Positions 10,419-19,448 of a DNA stretch of 20,698 bases are shown in pieces. Positions within the stretch are counted from its first letter, which is position 1; every line of letters begins with the position of its first letter. The DNA is from Larix sibirica (lineage: Eukaryota; Streptophyta; Pinopsida; Pinales; Pinaceae), in NCBI GenBank assembly GCA_004151065.3, contig NWUY0300018428.1, positions 24,774 through 45,471 of the forward strand, in the 5' to 3' direction. Under the pieces are notes generated by a model. The model worked only from the letters and a program-made list of their open reading frames with translations. It did no database searches and had not been told where the DNA came from. The translations under genes and the position numbers were made by a program.

Positions 10419-10782
10419 AGGAATGTGAAGAACATCCTCTAAAGATATATATATGTCTCAAAAAATATCAAATGGGTAGGTGTGAGATTTGTGTTGGTTC
10501 TAAATACACATGTTAACATGCTCACCAAAAATCTTAGATACCCATCTTGCCATTTGCAAGATATTAACTTTGTAACAAGGACCTTTTTTATTTTGAGTAC
10601 TATAGGAATTCCTATAACACCTTGTAAAATTTGATCTATATCTCCAAATATGCGAAGTGGGTAGTTGTGAGGTTTTGTATATAGGATCTAGACATTCATT
10701 TTAAAATTATCCCCAAACTTCTTAGATACCCATGTTTCCATTTGTGCGATATTAACTCTACAATATGGTCCTTTTCCTCTAA
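10419..10782. repeat. 185-bp tandem pair in the right LTR
   Basis: Units start at 10419 (aggaatgtg) and 10604 (aggaattcc), again 185 bp apart. Blocks such as cttagatacccat and ccatttg followed by attaact recur in both. Orthologous to 2621-2982. Confidence 0.75.
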
Positions 10783-10833
10783 ACCATCAATATGTGTTTG
10801 ATAAAGGAAATGGGGTTTGCAACGAAGAGAAAG

Positions 10834-11073
10834 CCACAAAGTGTTTGACAAAATGTCTCTACCATTTGTCTTTCTTTTTTTTTCCCACAAAGTGTTAGAA
10901 AAAAATGTCTCTACCACTTGACTTTGTTTTAGGTTGTCCATTAAGTGCTTGACAGAATGTCTCTATCATTTGCCTTTGTTTAAGGTTCTCCGCAAAGTGT
11001 TTGACAAAATTTCTCTACCATTTGCCTTTGTTTGAGGTTTCCCACAAAGTGTTTGACATAATGTCTATACCAC
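10834..11073. repeat. 52-bp minisatellite, 4.6 units, in the right LTR
   Basis: Units lie at 10834-10884 (51 bp), 10885-10937 (53 bp), 10938-10989, 10990-11041 and a partial 11042-11073. The array ends in the same partial unit (...taccac) as the left LTR, so one internal unit was gained or lost. Confidence 0.9.
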
Positions 11074-12255
11074 GTTGGTCAAATATGAGTTGCATACCAT
11101 TAAATGATGTTCCCTTTCCTCTAAAATGTGTCATCTATACTATTGGATTAATGTCTTGAAGCAGTCTTACCATAGCTATTTTCTTATACACATAAGCATG
11201 TATAATTGTTAGATATAGATCTCCGGTCACAACCGTTGAATGGTTGTTTTGAGTGATTAAATGAAATGATTAATTTTGGTTGAATCTGCACTTGCATTAT
11301 GCAATAGTGCATTTATTTAAGGGTTTTATGTTGATGGGAAGTGGACAACAATGTTGAGGTCTGTTTTCTTTTGTTGAATTAAATTTGGTTTTAATTCTAT
11401 GCCTAGGGATAGTTGTGGTGGGTGAATGAGATCATGTTGGCTAATGATAGTGAAGAGAAAGAAGCATACCATGGACTAGTAGTTCATGTAAATGAACATA
11501 TGCATTATATAGATATCTATAATGGCTTGAAAATTTCTTGCAAACCGAGCATTGCTATATGCAATGGTGCCTTGAAGTAGTGTGGAATGTGCATAGTTCT
11601 TATTGGTTTGTATTAATGTAATATTTATGTTGTTCAAAACTACCAACATGCAAAGTGGGTTTTATATTAAACTACTTGTTGTTGGCATTGATTCCATTCA
11701 TAAATACAAATTGGTATCAAATATATTAACTCGGTTGGCATCTTAAACTATTTTAAATATAGGAACAACAAGCTATAACTTGTCATGTTTATATACCATA
11801 TGCTTTCAAAAAGTGAACTCAATCTGAATCATGTCTTTAAATATATCATATGTTCTCCTTTGGATTTGATTGCAGAGATATATGTACCAAGAAAGAAACA
11901 TTGTAATGCAAGTCTAGAATAAAACATGATGTAGAGATACATGGGCTTTAATATTTCTTTCTTTTTAAATTTAACTAAAACTACAAAGAAGGCTAGGGCT
12001 AAATTGTTATCACTCACCCAAACAAAGCACAAGCCTTCAATTCATAACAACCACTACAGATAGTCCCGAGCATATGAGGGAACCATTATACATGACCAAT
12101 TCCAAGAGTTGTGCTCTAATTATACAGTTATATGACTTGATATTTGAGAGTGTTTTTGTTTTAATTTACATTGAAAAAATTCTTATATCAAATATGATTT
12201 ATGAGACAGAAATATATTAGGAGCTAAATTAATGAATTAGAAAAGCTATGTTACA

Positions 12256-13234
12256 GATTCCATGATGGAGGAGAATGAAGTTTGGGTGATGGCTCAAGAA
12301 TATTTAGTGGAATTGATGAATGATTGCAACACCACTACAAAATTGGATTTGCATATTGCAAGTAGAATTGCGATATAGAGGGAGAACAATGGGGTTGGAT
12401 AAAACACTTTCCTTGCAAAGAGAAAGTTTTATATTTTGGACCTTGGTTGATTTGAAAGTGTTTTTCACCTAGCTAGGAGAGTGCTTCATGGTATATGAAG
12501 GACTTGTGCTCTCATAACCCTTTTTAAATAATGTTTCCTTTAGGTCTATGCCTTGGGATAACTGCTAGTGAGGTCCACTTCTTGATGTGGTAGTTGACAC
12601 ATGGGATGTATTTGGCATCTTATATTGTCAAACACTTATTGATGATAGTGGGTGCTTATCCCAAGGAGAATGTAACCATATTTAACATAGTTTGAGGTGC
12701 AACCCTTTAGTTGAGGAGTTAATGATTGGAGGGTGCACCATTTTGGAGGAGTACTTGAGATGTGGACACCTATGTTGGATGGTGTACCACCTTGGGGGTT
12801 GGAAAAACCCTATTGTAACATGTAGACACCTTTATTTGATGCTTATATCAAATCATCCCAAATCCCCACTATCAATTAAATTCTTACTTGCCTCCTTGAC
12901 ACTTATTTTAAAGGAAACAATTAGAAGAGCATGCTCATGGCTAAGAAGATTATAGGTTCCCGTTGCATTATTTAAACCTAAACATTCGAACCAAAGAAAC
13001 TACTTTGATCGATATTACTCAATCATCATGTTCCATAACATGACTAAGTCATGACACATCCATTACAATTAAACCCATCCTGACTGATGATTATGGAGTC
13101 ACTTTATATTTGAAATATTATTAGCAAATGCTTGACTTGGAATACATCAAAATTTATTGGAAATATTGTTTTCATTGATGCCAAATACAAGGTGAGACTC
13201 CATATGTCCAAGATAAAGATTGCAAGATGGAGAT
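12256..13234. other. Unassigned AT-rich stretch between the LARD-like and copia elements
   Basis: No recognisable gene. Open frames of at most about 87 codons (for example 12692-12955) match no family I know. At 13158-13194 a stretch closely resembles the first bases of the copia LTR that begins at 13235 (ttggaaatattgtttt is shared exactly), and a purine-rich gatggaga lies at 13227-13234 next to that LTR. These could be remnants of the 3' end of another copia copy. Confidence 0.5.
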
Positions 13235-13877
13235 TGTTGGAAATATTGTTTTTGTATTTTTGATGCTCAATTTGGATACCCTCTCTTTGAAGGAATTTTT
13301 ACTCTAGATACAACCTATCTCAAATTGGAGTATAGGTTACATGGTTGGAAAAAAATTTATTATACATTTACAATGGTATATGTAACACCCTATAACTCCA
13401 TATGAATGAGGATATATGAAAGGATTTGTAAAGTCAACCCAGCTAGAATTGTAGGTCGACCTTGCCAGGATATTGAACAATGTTACATCAGCCCAAAAAG
13501 TGATTTAAGAAGAGTACAAATAGAAGGAGGTTCTCCTCATTTGTTCATTCATTCATTCACTAATGGAGATATGAAAAAGGTGCACACCTGTGGAAGAGGA
13601 AGGTTTTCTAGGGTTTGAATATGGAATTGAAGATGTTTTCTGGGTTTTGAAGATATTCTCTTAAAGGTTTTTTTTAGGGTTTATAAGGTTGTGTAAGGAA
13701 TAAGGTGCACCATGGAAGAGGACGGGATTTTTTCTTGCAATTTATTCTTTGTATGAGGCTAAGATAGAAGGTGATTATGTCATATTTTGGAGTTGGATTG
13801 AAGGTGATCATATGACATAATTAGGGCTAATTATGGTGTAGATCAATGGCAAAATTTGAAGCAGATTATGGTGCATC

Positions 13878-13886
13878 TATAAAAAG
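13878..13886 (+). promoter_or_regulatory. TATA box of the copia LTR promoter
   Basis: TATAAAAAG lies about 640 bp into the LTR and 455 bp before its end, a usual place for a copia U3/R boundary. The transcription start would lie some 30 bp downstream. Confidence 0.6.
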
Positions 13887-13987
13887 AGGTGTTGTATATT
13901 GGAAGAGTGTATATTGGAATAAGGTCGGAACATAGAAGGAAGTACAAGCAGAAGTAGAAGCAGCAACAATAGTAGGAATAACAAGAT

Positions 13988-14105
13988 ATTGGTGTCTCCA
14001 GTATGTCGATACCTACATATTACTGAGTTGGTGCTCAGTTGAGGAGATTGGTGTTTCCAATATGTGGATACCTACATATTGTTGAGTTGATGCTCATTTG
14101 AGGGA
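13988..14105. repeat. 59-bp tandem pair inside the copia LTR
   Basis: Units 13988-14046 and 14047-14105 both read attggtgt-tcca-tatgt, gatacctacatatt and ttgagttggtgctca or close variants. It is downstream of the TATA box and hence probably in the transcribed leader. Confidence 0.8.
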
Positions 14106-14343
14106 GTGTTGTCTCTAGTAGGTTGGTGCGTACAAACTTTGTAACAATAGGTTGGTGCCTACATGAATTTATAAAGATAAGTTTTGTGGTTTTCTCCCAA
14201 AAGGGTTTCCACATTAAATTATGTGTACTATGATTTGAGTTTATGTGTATTTATTGTTTTAAAGTAAATGAATGGTTAAAATAAGAAAAAATAGCATATG
14301 TTGATTCAACCCCCCCTCTTAGTATAACCACAATTCCAACAAT

Positions 14344-14354
14344 TGGTATCAGAG
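14344..14354 (+). promoter_or_regulatory. Primer-binding site of the copia element (initiator-Met tRNA)
   Basis: The sequence tggtatcagag exactly matches the first 11 bases complementary to the plant initiator-Met tRNA 3' end, the usual primer for Ty1-copia elements. It begins two bases after the LTR end. The next base (t for c) and a missing base show some decay. Confidence 0.9.
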
Positions 14355-14405
14355 TAGGTTCCTTCTAAGACAGTTTATCCACTAGAAGGCATATCTTTTG
14401 AGCAC

Positions 14406-16690
14406 ATGGATCGATGGGAAGGATATTCTAAAGCTCCAATATTTAATGGAAATAACTATGCCTGATGGAGCATAAGATGCAAACCTATCTGATGTCATTG
14501 GTATTTGATGTATGCCAGCTCTATTGTCTCTCTTTACACAACCCCTACAACTCCACCAATTGGTGTTTATGGGAAGAAGCCATATAATAACAATGCAAAA
14601 GCTATGAATGTTATTTTAAGTGGTCTATCAGAGAAAAATCTTGTCAAAGTAATGTATTGTAGCTCAACATAAGAAATCTAGGATAAAATTCTGAATATTT
14701 ATGAGGGATGTGATAAATTCAAAATGGCCAAGCTTCAACACATAGATGACAATTTGAAAGTTAAAAGATGAAAGAAGAAGAACACAATGCAACATATTTT
14801 CTTAGAGTAGATTAAGTTGTCAATACTATCATAGGATTGGGTGAGCATACTGAAGAGTTTGTGATTGTACAAAATGTGTTAAGATCACTTTCCTTGATAT
14901 TTGATGCTAAGGTTTCTTCCCTAGAGGAATTAAGGGAGCTGGACAAACTGACAATGGATGAGTTACATGGGGTCCTAAAAGCATATGAAATATGAACAAA
15001 AAAATAAAAACCATTAAGAAGGGAAGCAACATTCAAAGCTTCAAAGAAGACAATCAAAAGGGAGGATAAATCAAATGACAGTCCAAATGATGACTCTGAT
15101 GTAGAGGAAGCCAACTTCGTAAGAAAACTCAAGAAAGGGACCGACAAATACAAAGATAAGCTTCCTTTCGAATGTTTTAACTATGGTGAAGTAGGGAAAT
15201 TTGCTTCTAAATGTCCTTATGATGAAGATAAATACAACAATGATGTAGAAAATCATAGCTTTAAATAAAGAAGAAAAGGTAAACCTCAAAGGAAGAAATA
15301 CTTCCAGAAGCAAAAGAAAAGTCTCTACTCCAAAGAAGACAGTATCTCATATAATGAGAGTGATAGTGATGAAATGCTTGATGTTCTCTTTATGGTCCTA
15401 GAGACATAGAATGATGAAACTAAAATTTCTAAAAATGATGAGAATTCAGAGACCAATGGGGAAGTAGACCTTGAAGAAGAACCCATTTGTGCATTAAATG
15501 AAATGAAGAGACTTAGAAAAAAGGACTTATCTTTGAAGGAAAAGCTACAAGATATTTATAAAGAAAAATTCCCTTCATGGTCATGGATACAATGCTTTCT
15601 GATGAAGAAATGAAGATAACCAAAAAGAAAAGTCAGATTCAGAAGAAGAAAAACCTCTCTTCATGGGCATGGATACAAAGTCAGATTCAGAAGAATATGT
15701 TGATATGGATCTTGAAGAAAAGTTCTCTAGTTCCTTAGTAGAAATTGATAGACTAAGGAAATACAATTTGAAGCAAGAGTAGGAATTGCAAAAATATGAA
15801 AGGAATCATCATGATCCTGATGAAACAGCGAAGATAATTGTCATCCTAAAGACCCAACTAGAAGCGGAAAAAAGGGCAAAAGTAGTGAGAATTCCACTCA
15901 AGGAGAAGGAAGAAATCTATGAGATGCTAGAATATGAAGTTGTCTTATTAAGAAAGGAATTGGAAAAGGAAAATGCTCAATTACACAGAAGCTTGAAGAG
16001 GACTGAAAATTTGAATGAAATTCTCAGCTATCAAAGGTCACCATTCATCAAAATAGGTCTTTTTTATGATGAGAATCAGAAGACCCATGAAAAAGATGCA
16101 AGCAATGAAATGAATAAAATCATAAGAGATATGTTAATGTTCTCAAAATATCCATCAACAATGAAAGCAGTAGTAGGAATGAAAATGATGACTAGAAACA
16201 ACCCGATGAGTTCATAAGAGCAGTTCCTCCAAGAAGATCTTTCAGACCCAGGAATAAAAAAGTCTTCTTTGGATATTGTTGCTCTTGCAATAATTTTGGT
16301 CATAAAGCAATAGATTGTAGAGAATATGAAAGAAGTGATCATGTGAGAAATGGAATTAGAGGCTCTTATAAGACCTCAAAGGATGATGATGTGAGAAAAA
16401 ATTCCAGGAATTCTCAGAGATTTGCAAATAAAAACTACAACTCATTTGCTCCTTTACTTGATATTGAGTGTTATAAGTTCAATCACTATGGGCATATAGC
16501 TTTTTATTGTAGAAGAAGCATGATAGGATCTTTTAAGAAAAAAGGGAATAAGATTTCCATGCCAAACAGAAAGAAGAATACTCAAATGTTTGGAAAAGGA
16601 AGCAAAAGAAAGAAAATCCAAAAGGGACAAGTTGCAGAGAAGAACATAAAAAGGAATAATGTGGACTTGTACTCTATGATCAAGATAAAG
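14406..16690 (+). pseudogene. Copia gag polyprotein remnant (UBN2-type capsid, coiled coil, zinc knuckles)
   Basis: Gag forms the virus-like particle and binds the element RNA. The frame starts at ATG 14406 with a PIFNGNNYA motif typical of copia gag. Capsid-like segments continue at about 14480-14760 (NNNAKAMNVILSGL, ILNIYEG) and 14768-14990 (AYE end; DELHG motif). A zinc knuckle at 15173-15214 has lost its second Cys (Tyr) and its His (Lys). A Lys/Glu-rich likely coiled coil spans 15786-16000 and ends near QRSPFIK (about 16036-16056). A second knuckle, CX2CX4HX4C, is intact at 16277-16318. A third, at about 16469-16510, has Phe for its second Cys. Stops include those at 14670, 14679, 14997, 15266 and 15780, and at least four frame changes are needed (near 14480-14515, 14765, 15590-15660 and 16200). 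It cannot make a full product. Confidence 0.85.
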
Positions 16691-17135
16691 GGAAAAAATA
16701 GCATATTGACAGTGGATGTTCAAGACACATGACATGGGATCAGTTGAATTTTTTAACCTTAAAAGAAGAAAAAGGAGCTGGTGTTACTTTTGGAGATAAC
16801 GCCTTTCCAAAGATAGTTGGAAAGGGTGCAGTTAGCCTTGGAGATAAGAAGACTAAAGCAAAAAAATTATTGCTTGTTGAGGACTTGAAGCATAGTATTC
16901 TTAGTGTCATCCAAATGTGTGATCAAGGACACACTCTCACCTTCAACTCTCAAAAGTGTGATATAAGAAAAGAAAGCTTAGGCAGATTGGTGGTAACAAC
17001 AAAAAGAACCTCAAACAATGTATGCATACTCAATGAACGAAAAATATTGAAGAAAAGCACAAGCACATGGGGGACATCTCTTTGTCATCAATGTCAAAGG
17101 GGGGAAAAAGAGCAGTTTGAGCTTGGATGTTTCCA
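16691..17135 (+). pseudogene. Copia pol start: aspartic protease and pre-integrase remnant
   Basis: The protease cuts the copia polyprotein. The active-site triplet Asp-Ser-Gly is encoded at 16708-16716 within HIDSGCSRHMT, the copia hallmark. It is preceded directly by TAG at 16699-16701, where this family normally has Trp (TGG). Downstream the frame keeps protease-like features (VTFGDNA, GKGAV, LLLVEDLKHSILSV, LTFNSQKC) as far as about 16965. A change of frame near 17050 is then needed to follow the pre-integrase region, recognised by HKHMGD and SLSSMSK (about 17057-17100). Similarity fades by about 17135. Integrase and reverse transcriptase are absent from the window. Frame relation to gag is disturbed. 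Confidence 0.85.
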
Positions 17136-17600
17136 TAGTATTTAAACATGGTGTTGAGTCTTATGGATATGCACTGTGTGGACAGTTAAAGATGATCAAC
17201 ACGTTTCGAGTTGAACCTCCACTCATCATCAGGATCCATTGGAAGACATAATAAGAAGAGAATAAGATGGAACAATAAATAAGATTAGGGAAGATTGAGA
17301 TAACCGTTAAGAATTTGGTCATTAATAAAATAATCATTATTATTATTTTTGATCAAATCGTTCTCCCTACCAATTATTCTCTATCTCCACAACCCCTCTA
17401 AAGATTTATTTCTTATATTCCTTTCATAATAATCATTATTATTAAACCAATACATTGTTTCTTTTCTCTCCCTCTTTCTACTCTATTTACCTTCTTTACT
17501 ATGTCTCACAATTGTTTCTGGTTTTAATTATTTTAACACTTTTAACTCCTTTCGGACCCTTATCTTATCATTTAGTTTTCCTTTCCTTTGAGGGTTTTCT
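17136..17600. other. Unassigned stretch between copia and LINE
   Basis: No gene is recognised. An AT-rich part has a 17-bp direct repeat aataatcattattatta at 17329-17345 and 17428-17444. A pyrimidine-rich part (about 17455-17500 and 17560-17585) follows. It could be LINE 5' UTR, host flank or more copia sequence; the LINE 5' end cannot be placed. Confidence 0.4.
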
Positions 17601-17819
17601 ACAGGGAGTGCGGGATGACTAGGTAGCTAAGGTCGGGGGTTGTGATGACAGGTGGTGCTTGACTTGTATGCAGGAGAATGTAATTCAGATCGGGTGTATT
17701 TGATTTGACAGGTGGGGGCGACTTCCATGCTAGGAGGCTGACACTTGTAGCTGTCTACATCTGGTTTTTTTTGCGGTTTGACAGGTGCCCTAGTTGGTTA
17801 CCTCCTCACCCGATCAGAA
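17600..17819 (+). promoter_or_regulatory. LINE 5' UTR with repeated gacaggtg motif (probable promoter region)
   Basis: The octamer gacaggtg occurs at 17647, 17707 and 17780. The first two stand exactly 60 bp apart and the sequences after them also match (gactt, then atgc, then aggag), so they look like diverged tandem monomers. The stretch is rich in G and in CpG compared with the rest of the window. LINEs carry internal promoters in the 5' UTR, sometimes built of tandem monomers; a promoter role here is inference. Confidence 0.5.
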
Positions 17820-19448
17820 ATGATGCAGACCAAAATGGGATCGACACTTTCCCCATTCATTTCTTCTTCAAAGGATGGTGAGAGGGATAGGGTTTCTTTT
17901 CGGGGTGAAGAAAGAGGGGTTTTCTTTGACAGGGTTTCAGCTTTTGATACGGGATATTTTTCAGAAGAATTTGGATCTGGTGTAAGGAAGAAAAGACGTT
18001 GGAGGAAGAATAGGGTTATGTCCATCAGTGTCTGGGAGGGACTGGACAAGTACTGTATTTCTCATGACTCAAATATGGAGAGGATAAACATGTTAGCTAC
18101 CAGAGCAGTTTTTGGCAAATTTGAGTTCACAAACGATGATAAGGGAGAGCTGTTGGATTGGGTTCGTAAAAACTGGATGCCAGTTGTGGGAGACTACCCT
18201 AGGGTAAATATGTTGATTAATGGTTGGATTTTATTCATTTTCTCTAAACCTGAGCATGTTGGGCTCATCCTTAAGCGGTCGTGGTTGTTCAAAGAAGGTT
18301 CTTTGTATTTAAAACCATGGCATTTGGATTTTGACCCAGTGCGGGAGAGACAGACAAAACAACATCTTTGGATGTTGATACCAGGTTTTCCAATCAAGCT
18401 GTGGATGGGGCAAATTTTGATTGGGATTGCAAATACTGTGGGAAGGTTTACTAGATTGGATAAACATTCAATGTTTGGTTTTGATCGAAGATTCACAAAG
18501 GTCATGGTGGAATTCAACATGGTTTGTGGTCTTCCAGCTGAAATTGAGCTAAGCTAGGGTAATAGACAGTGGGTTCAGAGACTTGATTATTTCAAGGTCC
18601 CTTTCAGATGCTATTTGTGCCATAATACGGGGTACATTCAGGCAGATTGTCATGTTTCTACAAAAACACGCTATAAGAAGCCAGTGTTGATTGATTCTGG
18701 TGACGTAACTTTTTTTGATGGAAATATGGAGAATTTGGAGCAGGAAAGAGAAGGAGGAGACTTGGAATAGGACATGGATGGATTGACTACCACACCTAAC
18801 AACAAGCTGATTGCGGGTAAGTCAAAATACTCTCCTGATGTTAATTTATCTAAAGAGGAACTTGATGTGGTATTGGTGGCTGAAGAGTCATTAGACCGGC
18901 ATATTGCTTCTGGAGAGCTTAAGCTGAATTTAGGGCTTTCGGGAAACCCTGGTGTCATTGATGGAAAACAAGATGAGAATATAACAAACCCTCAGGTTAA
19001 ACATAGTCTTTTTGGTTGTAGTCCTGAGACTTCGGTTTCACCTGTGGGGAATTGGGGTTACTTGGATTCGAATTGTCCTGGTGGGAGTGGTGGGGAGGGA
19101 ATGGGTAAAGACAATATTGAACTGGAGATTTTTATCCGTGAGGAGGATGAACTACTCAAAGAGTATGGTTATCATACTGGTTTTAATTCAGGGTTATTAA
19201 CCCCTCTGCCCATATTTTCTAAGAATCCCTCAAACAAACCTGATGTACAGTCCATTAATTCCTTAAATTTTCAAAATGTCACAATCCAGAGGAAGATAAG
19301 AGGGTGTAGCAAAGATGAGGAGAATTATCTAAAGGTTTTTGATCGACTGATTTTGGTTGATGGGGAGGGTTCGGCGAGTGGCATTTCCGGGGGTCTTAGA
19401 GCAGATTGCCCCCAGAAGACAGGTTCTTATTGTCTATTTGCTCCTTGA
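17820..19448 (+). pseudogene. LINE ORF1: DUF4283-like RNA-binding protein with zinc knuckle, two nonsense codons
   Basis: ORF1 protein of plant L1 LINEs binds the element RNA in the retrotransposition particle. One frame of 543 codons runs from ATG 17820 to TGA 19446-19448, interrupted by TAG at 18555 and TAG at 18768 but not frame-shifted. A basic patch (KKRRWRK) lies near residue 58. The DUF4283-like domain spans about residues 90-240, with WVRKNWMP, NGWILFIF, RSWLF, LKPWHLDFDP and IPGFPIKLW. A CX2CX4-X-X4C knuckle at 18609-18650 has Tyr at the His position. The C-terminal part is acidic and low in motifs. The frame is open for 14 codons upstream of the ATG but without another ATG. The first stop (context AAGCTAGGG) would truncate the protein before the knuckle. 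Its last 49 bases overlap the open frame of ORF2. Confidence 0.85.

Larger units (their letters stand above)
9124..12255 (+). mobile_element. Right giant LTR of the LARD-like element
   Basis: This is the direct repeat of 1-4637. The visible homology starts at about 9124 only because the left copy is cut by the window edge; the true LTR start lies at or before 9124, perhaps 8520. It ends in ttaca at 12251-12255, the same end as the left copy, and the sequences on the far sides are unrelated. It lacks the 1.2-kb segment of 581-1772 (junction near 9670) and the SINE. It has one 54-bp unit instead of three and 4.6 instead of 3.6 52-bp units. No conserved coding frame is seen. Confidence 0.6.
13235..14341 (+). 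repeat. LTR of the copia element
   Basis: It starts TGTTGGAA and ends TTCCAACA, a perfect 8-bp terminal inverted repeat with canonical TG...CA, and is 1107 bp long. It is followed after two bases by the primer-binding site, which makes it a 5' LTR. Inside are a TATA box (13878), a 59-bp tandem pair (13988-14105), a ttttctcccaaaagggtttc stretch and a C-rich tract (14309-14317) near the end; the last two are frequent in plant copia R/U5 regions. No partner LTR is visible. Confidence 0.9.
13235..17135 (+). mobile_element. Decayed Ty1-copia retrotransposon, 5' part only
   Basis: In order: LTR (13235-14341), primer-binding site (14344), gag remnant, protease active-site region and the start of the GAG-pre-integrase region. 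Integrase, reverse transcriptase, RNase H and a 3' LTR are not in the window. The long gag, with a charged coiled-coil middle and several zinc-knuckle positions, together with an LTR of about 1.1 kb, is reminiscent of the Maximus/SIRE lineage; that lineage call is tentative. Many stops and frame changes make it a fossil. It is followed by unassigned sequence and then a LINE, so the LINE may have inserted into it, or it may be truncated. Confidence 0.85.

Noticed and set aside
12692-12955. Open frame of 87 codons
   Set aside because: No recognisable motif and no supporting context; short frames of this size are expected by chance.
17329-17444. 17-bp direct repeat as a target-site duplication
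   Set aside because: The repeat is simple AT sequence and the 82 bp between has no mobile-element features.
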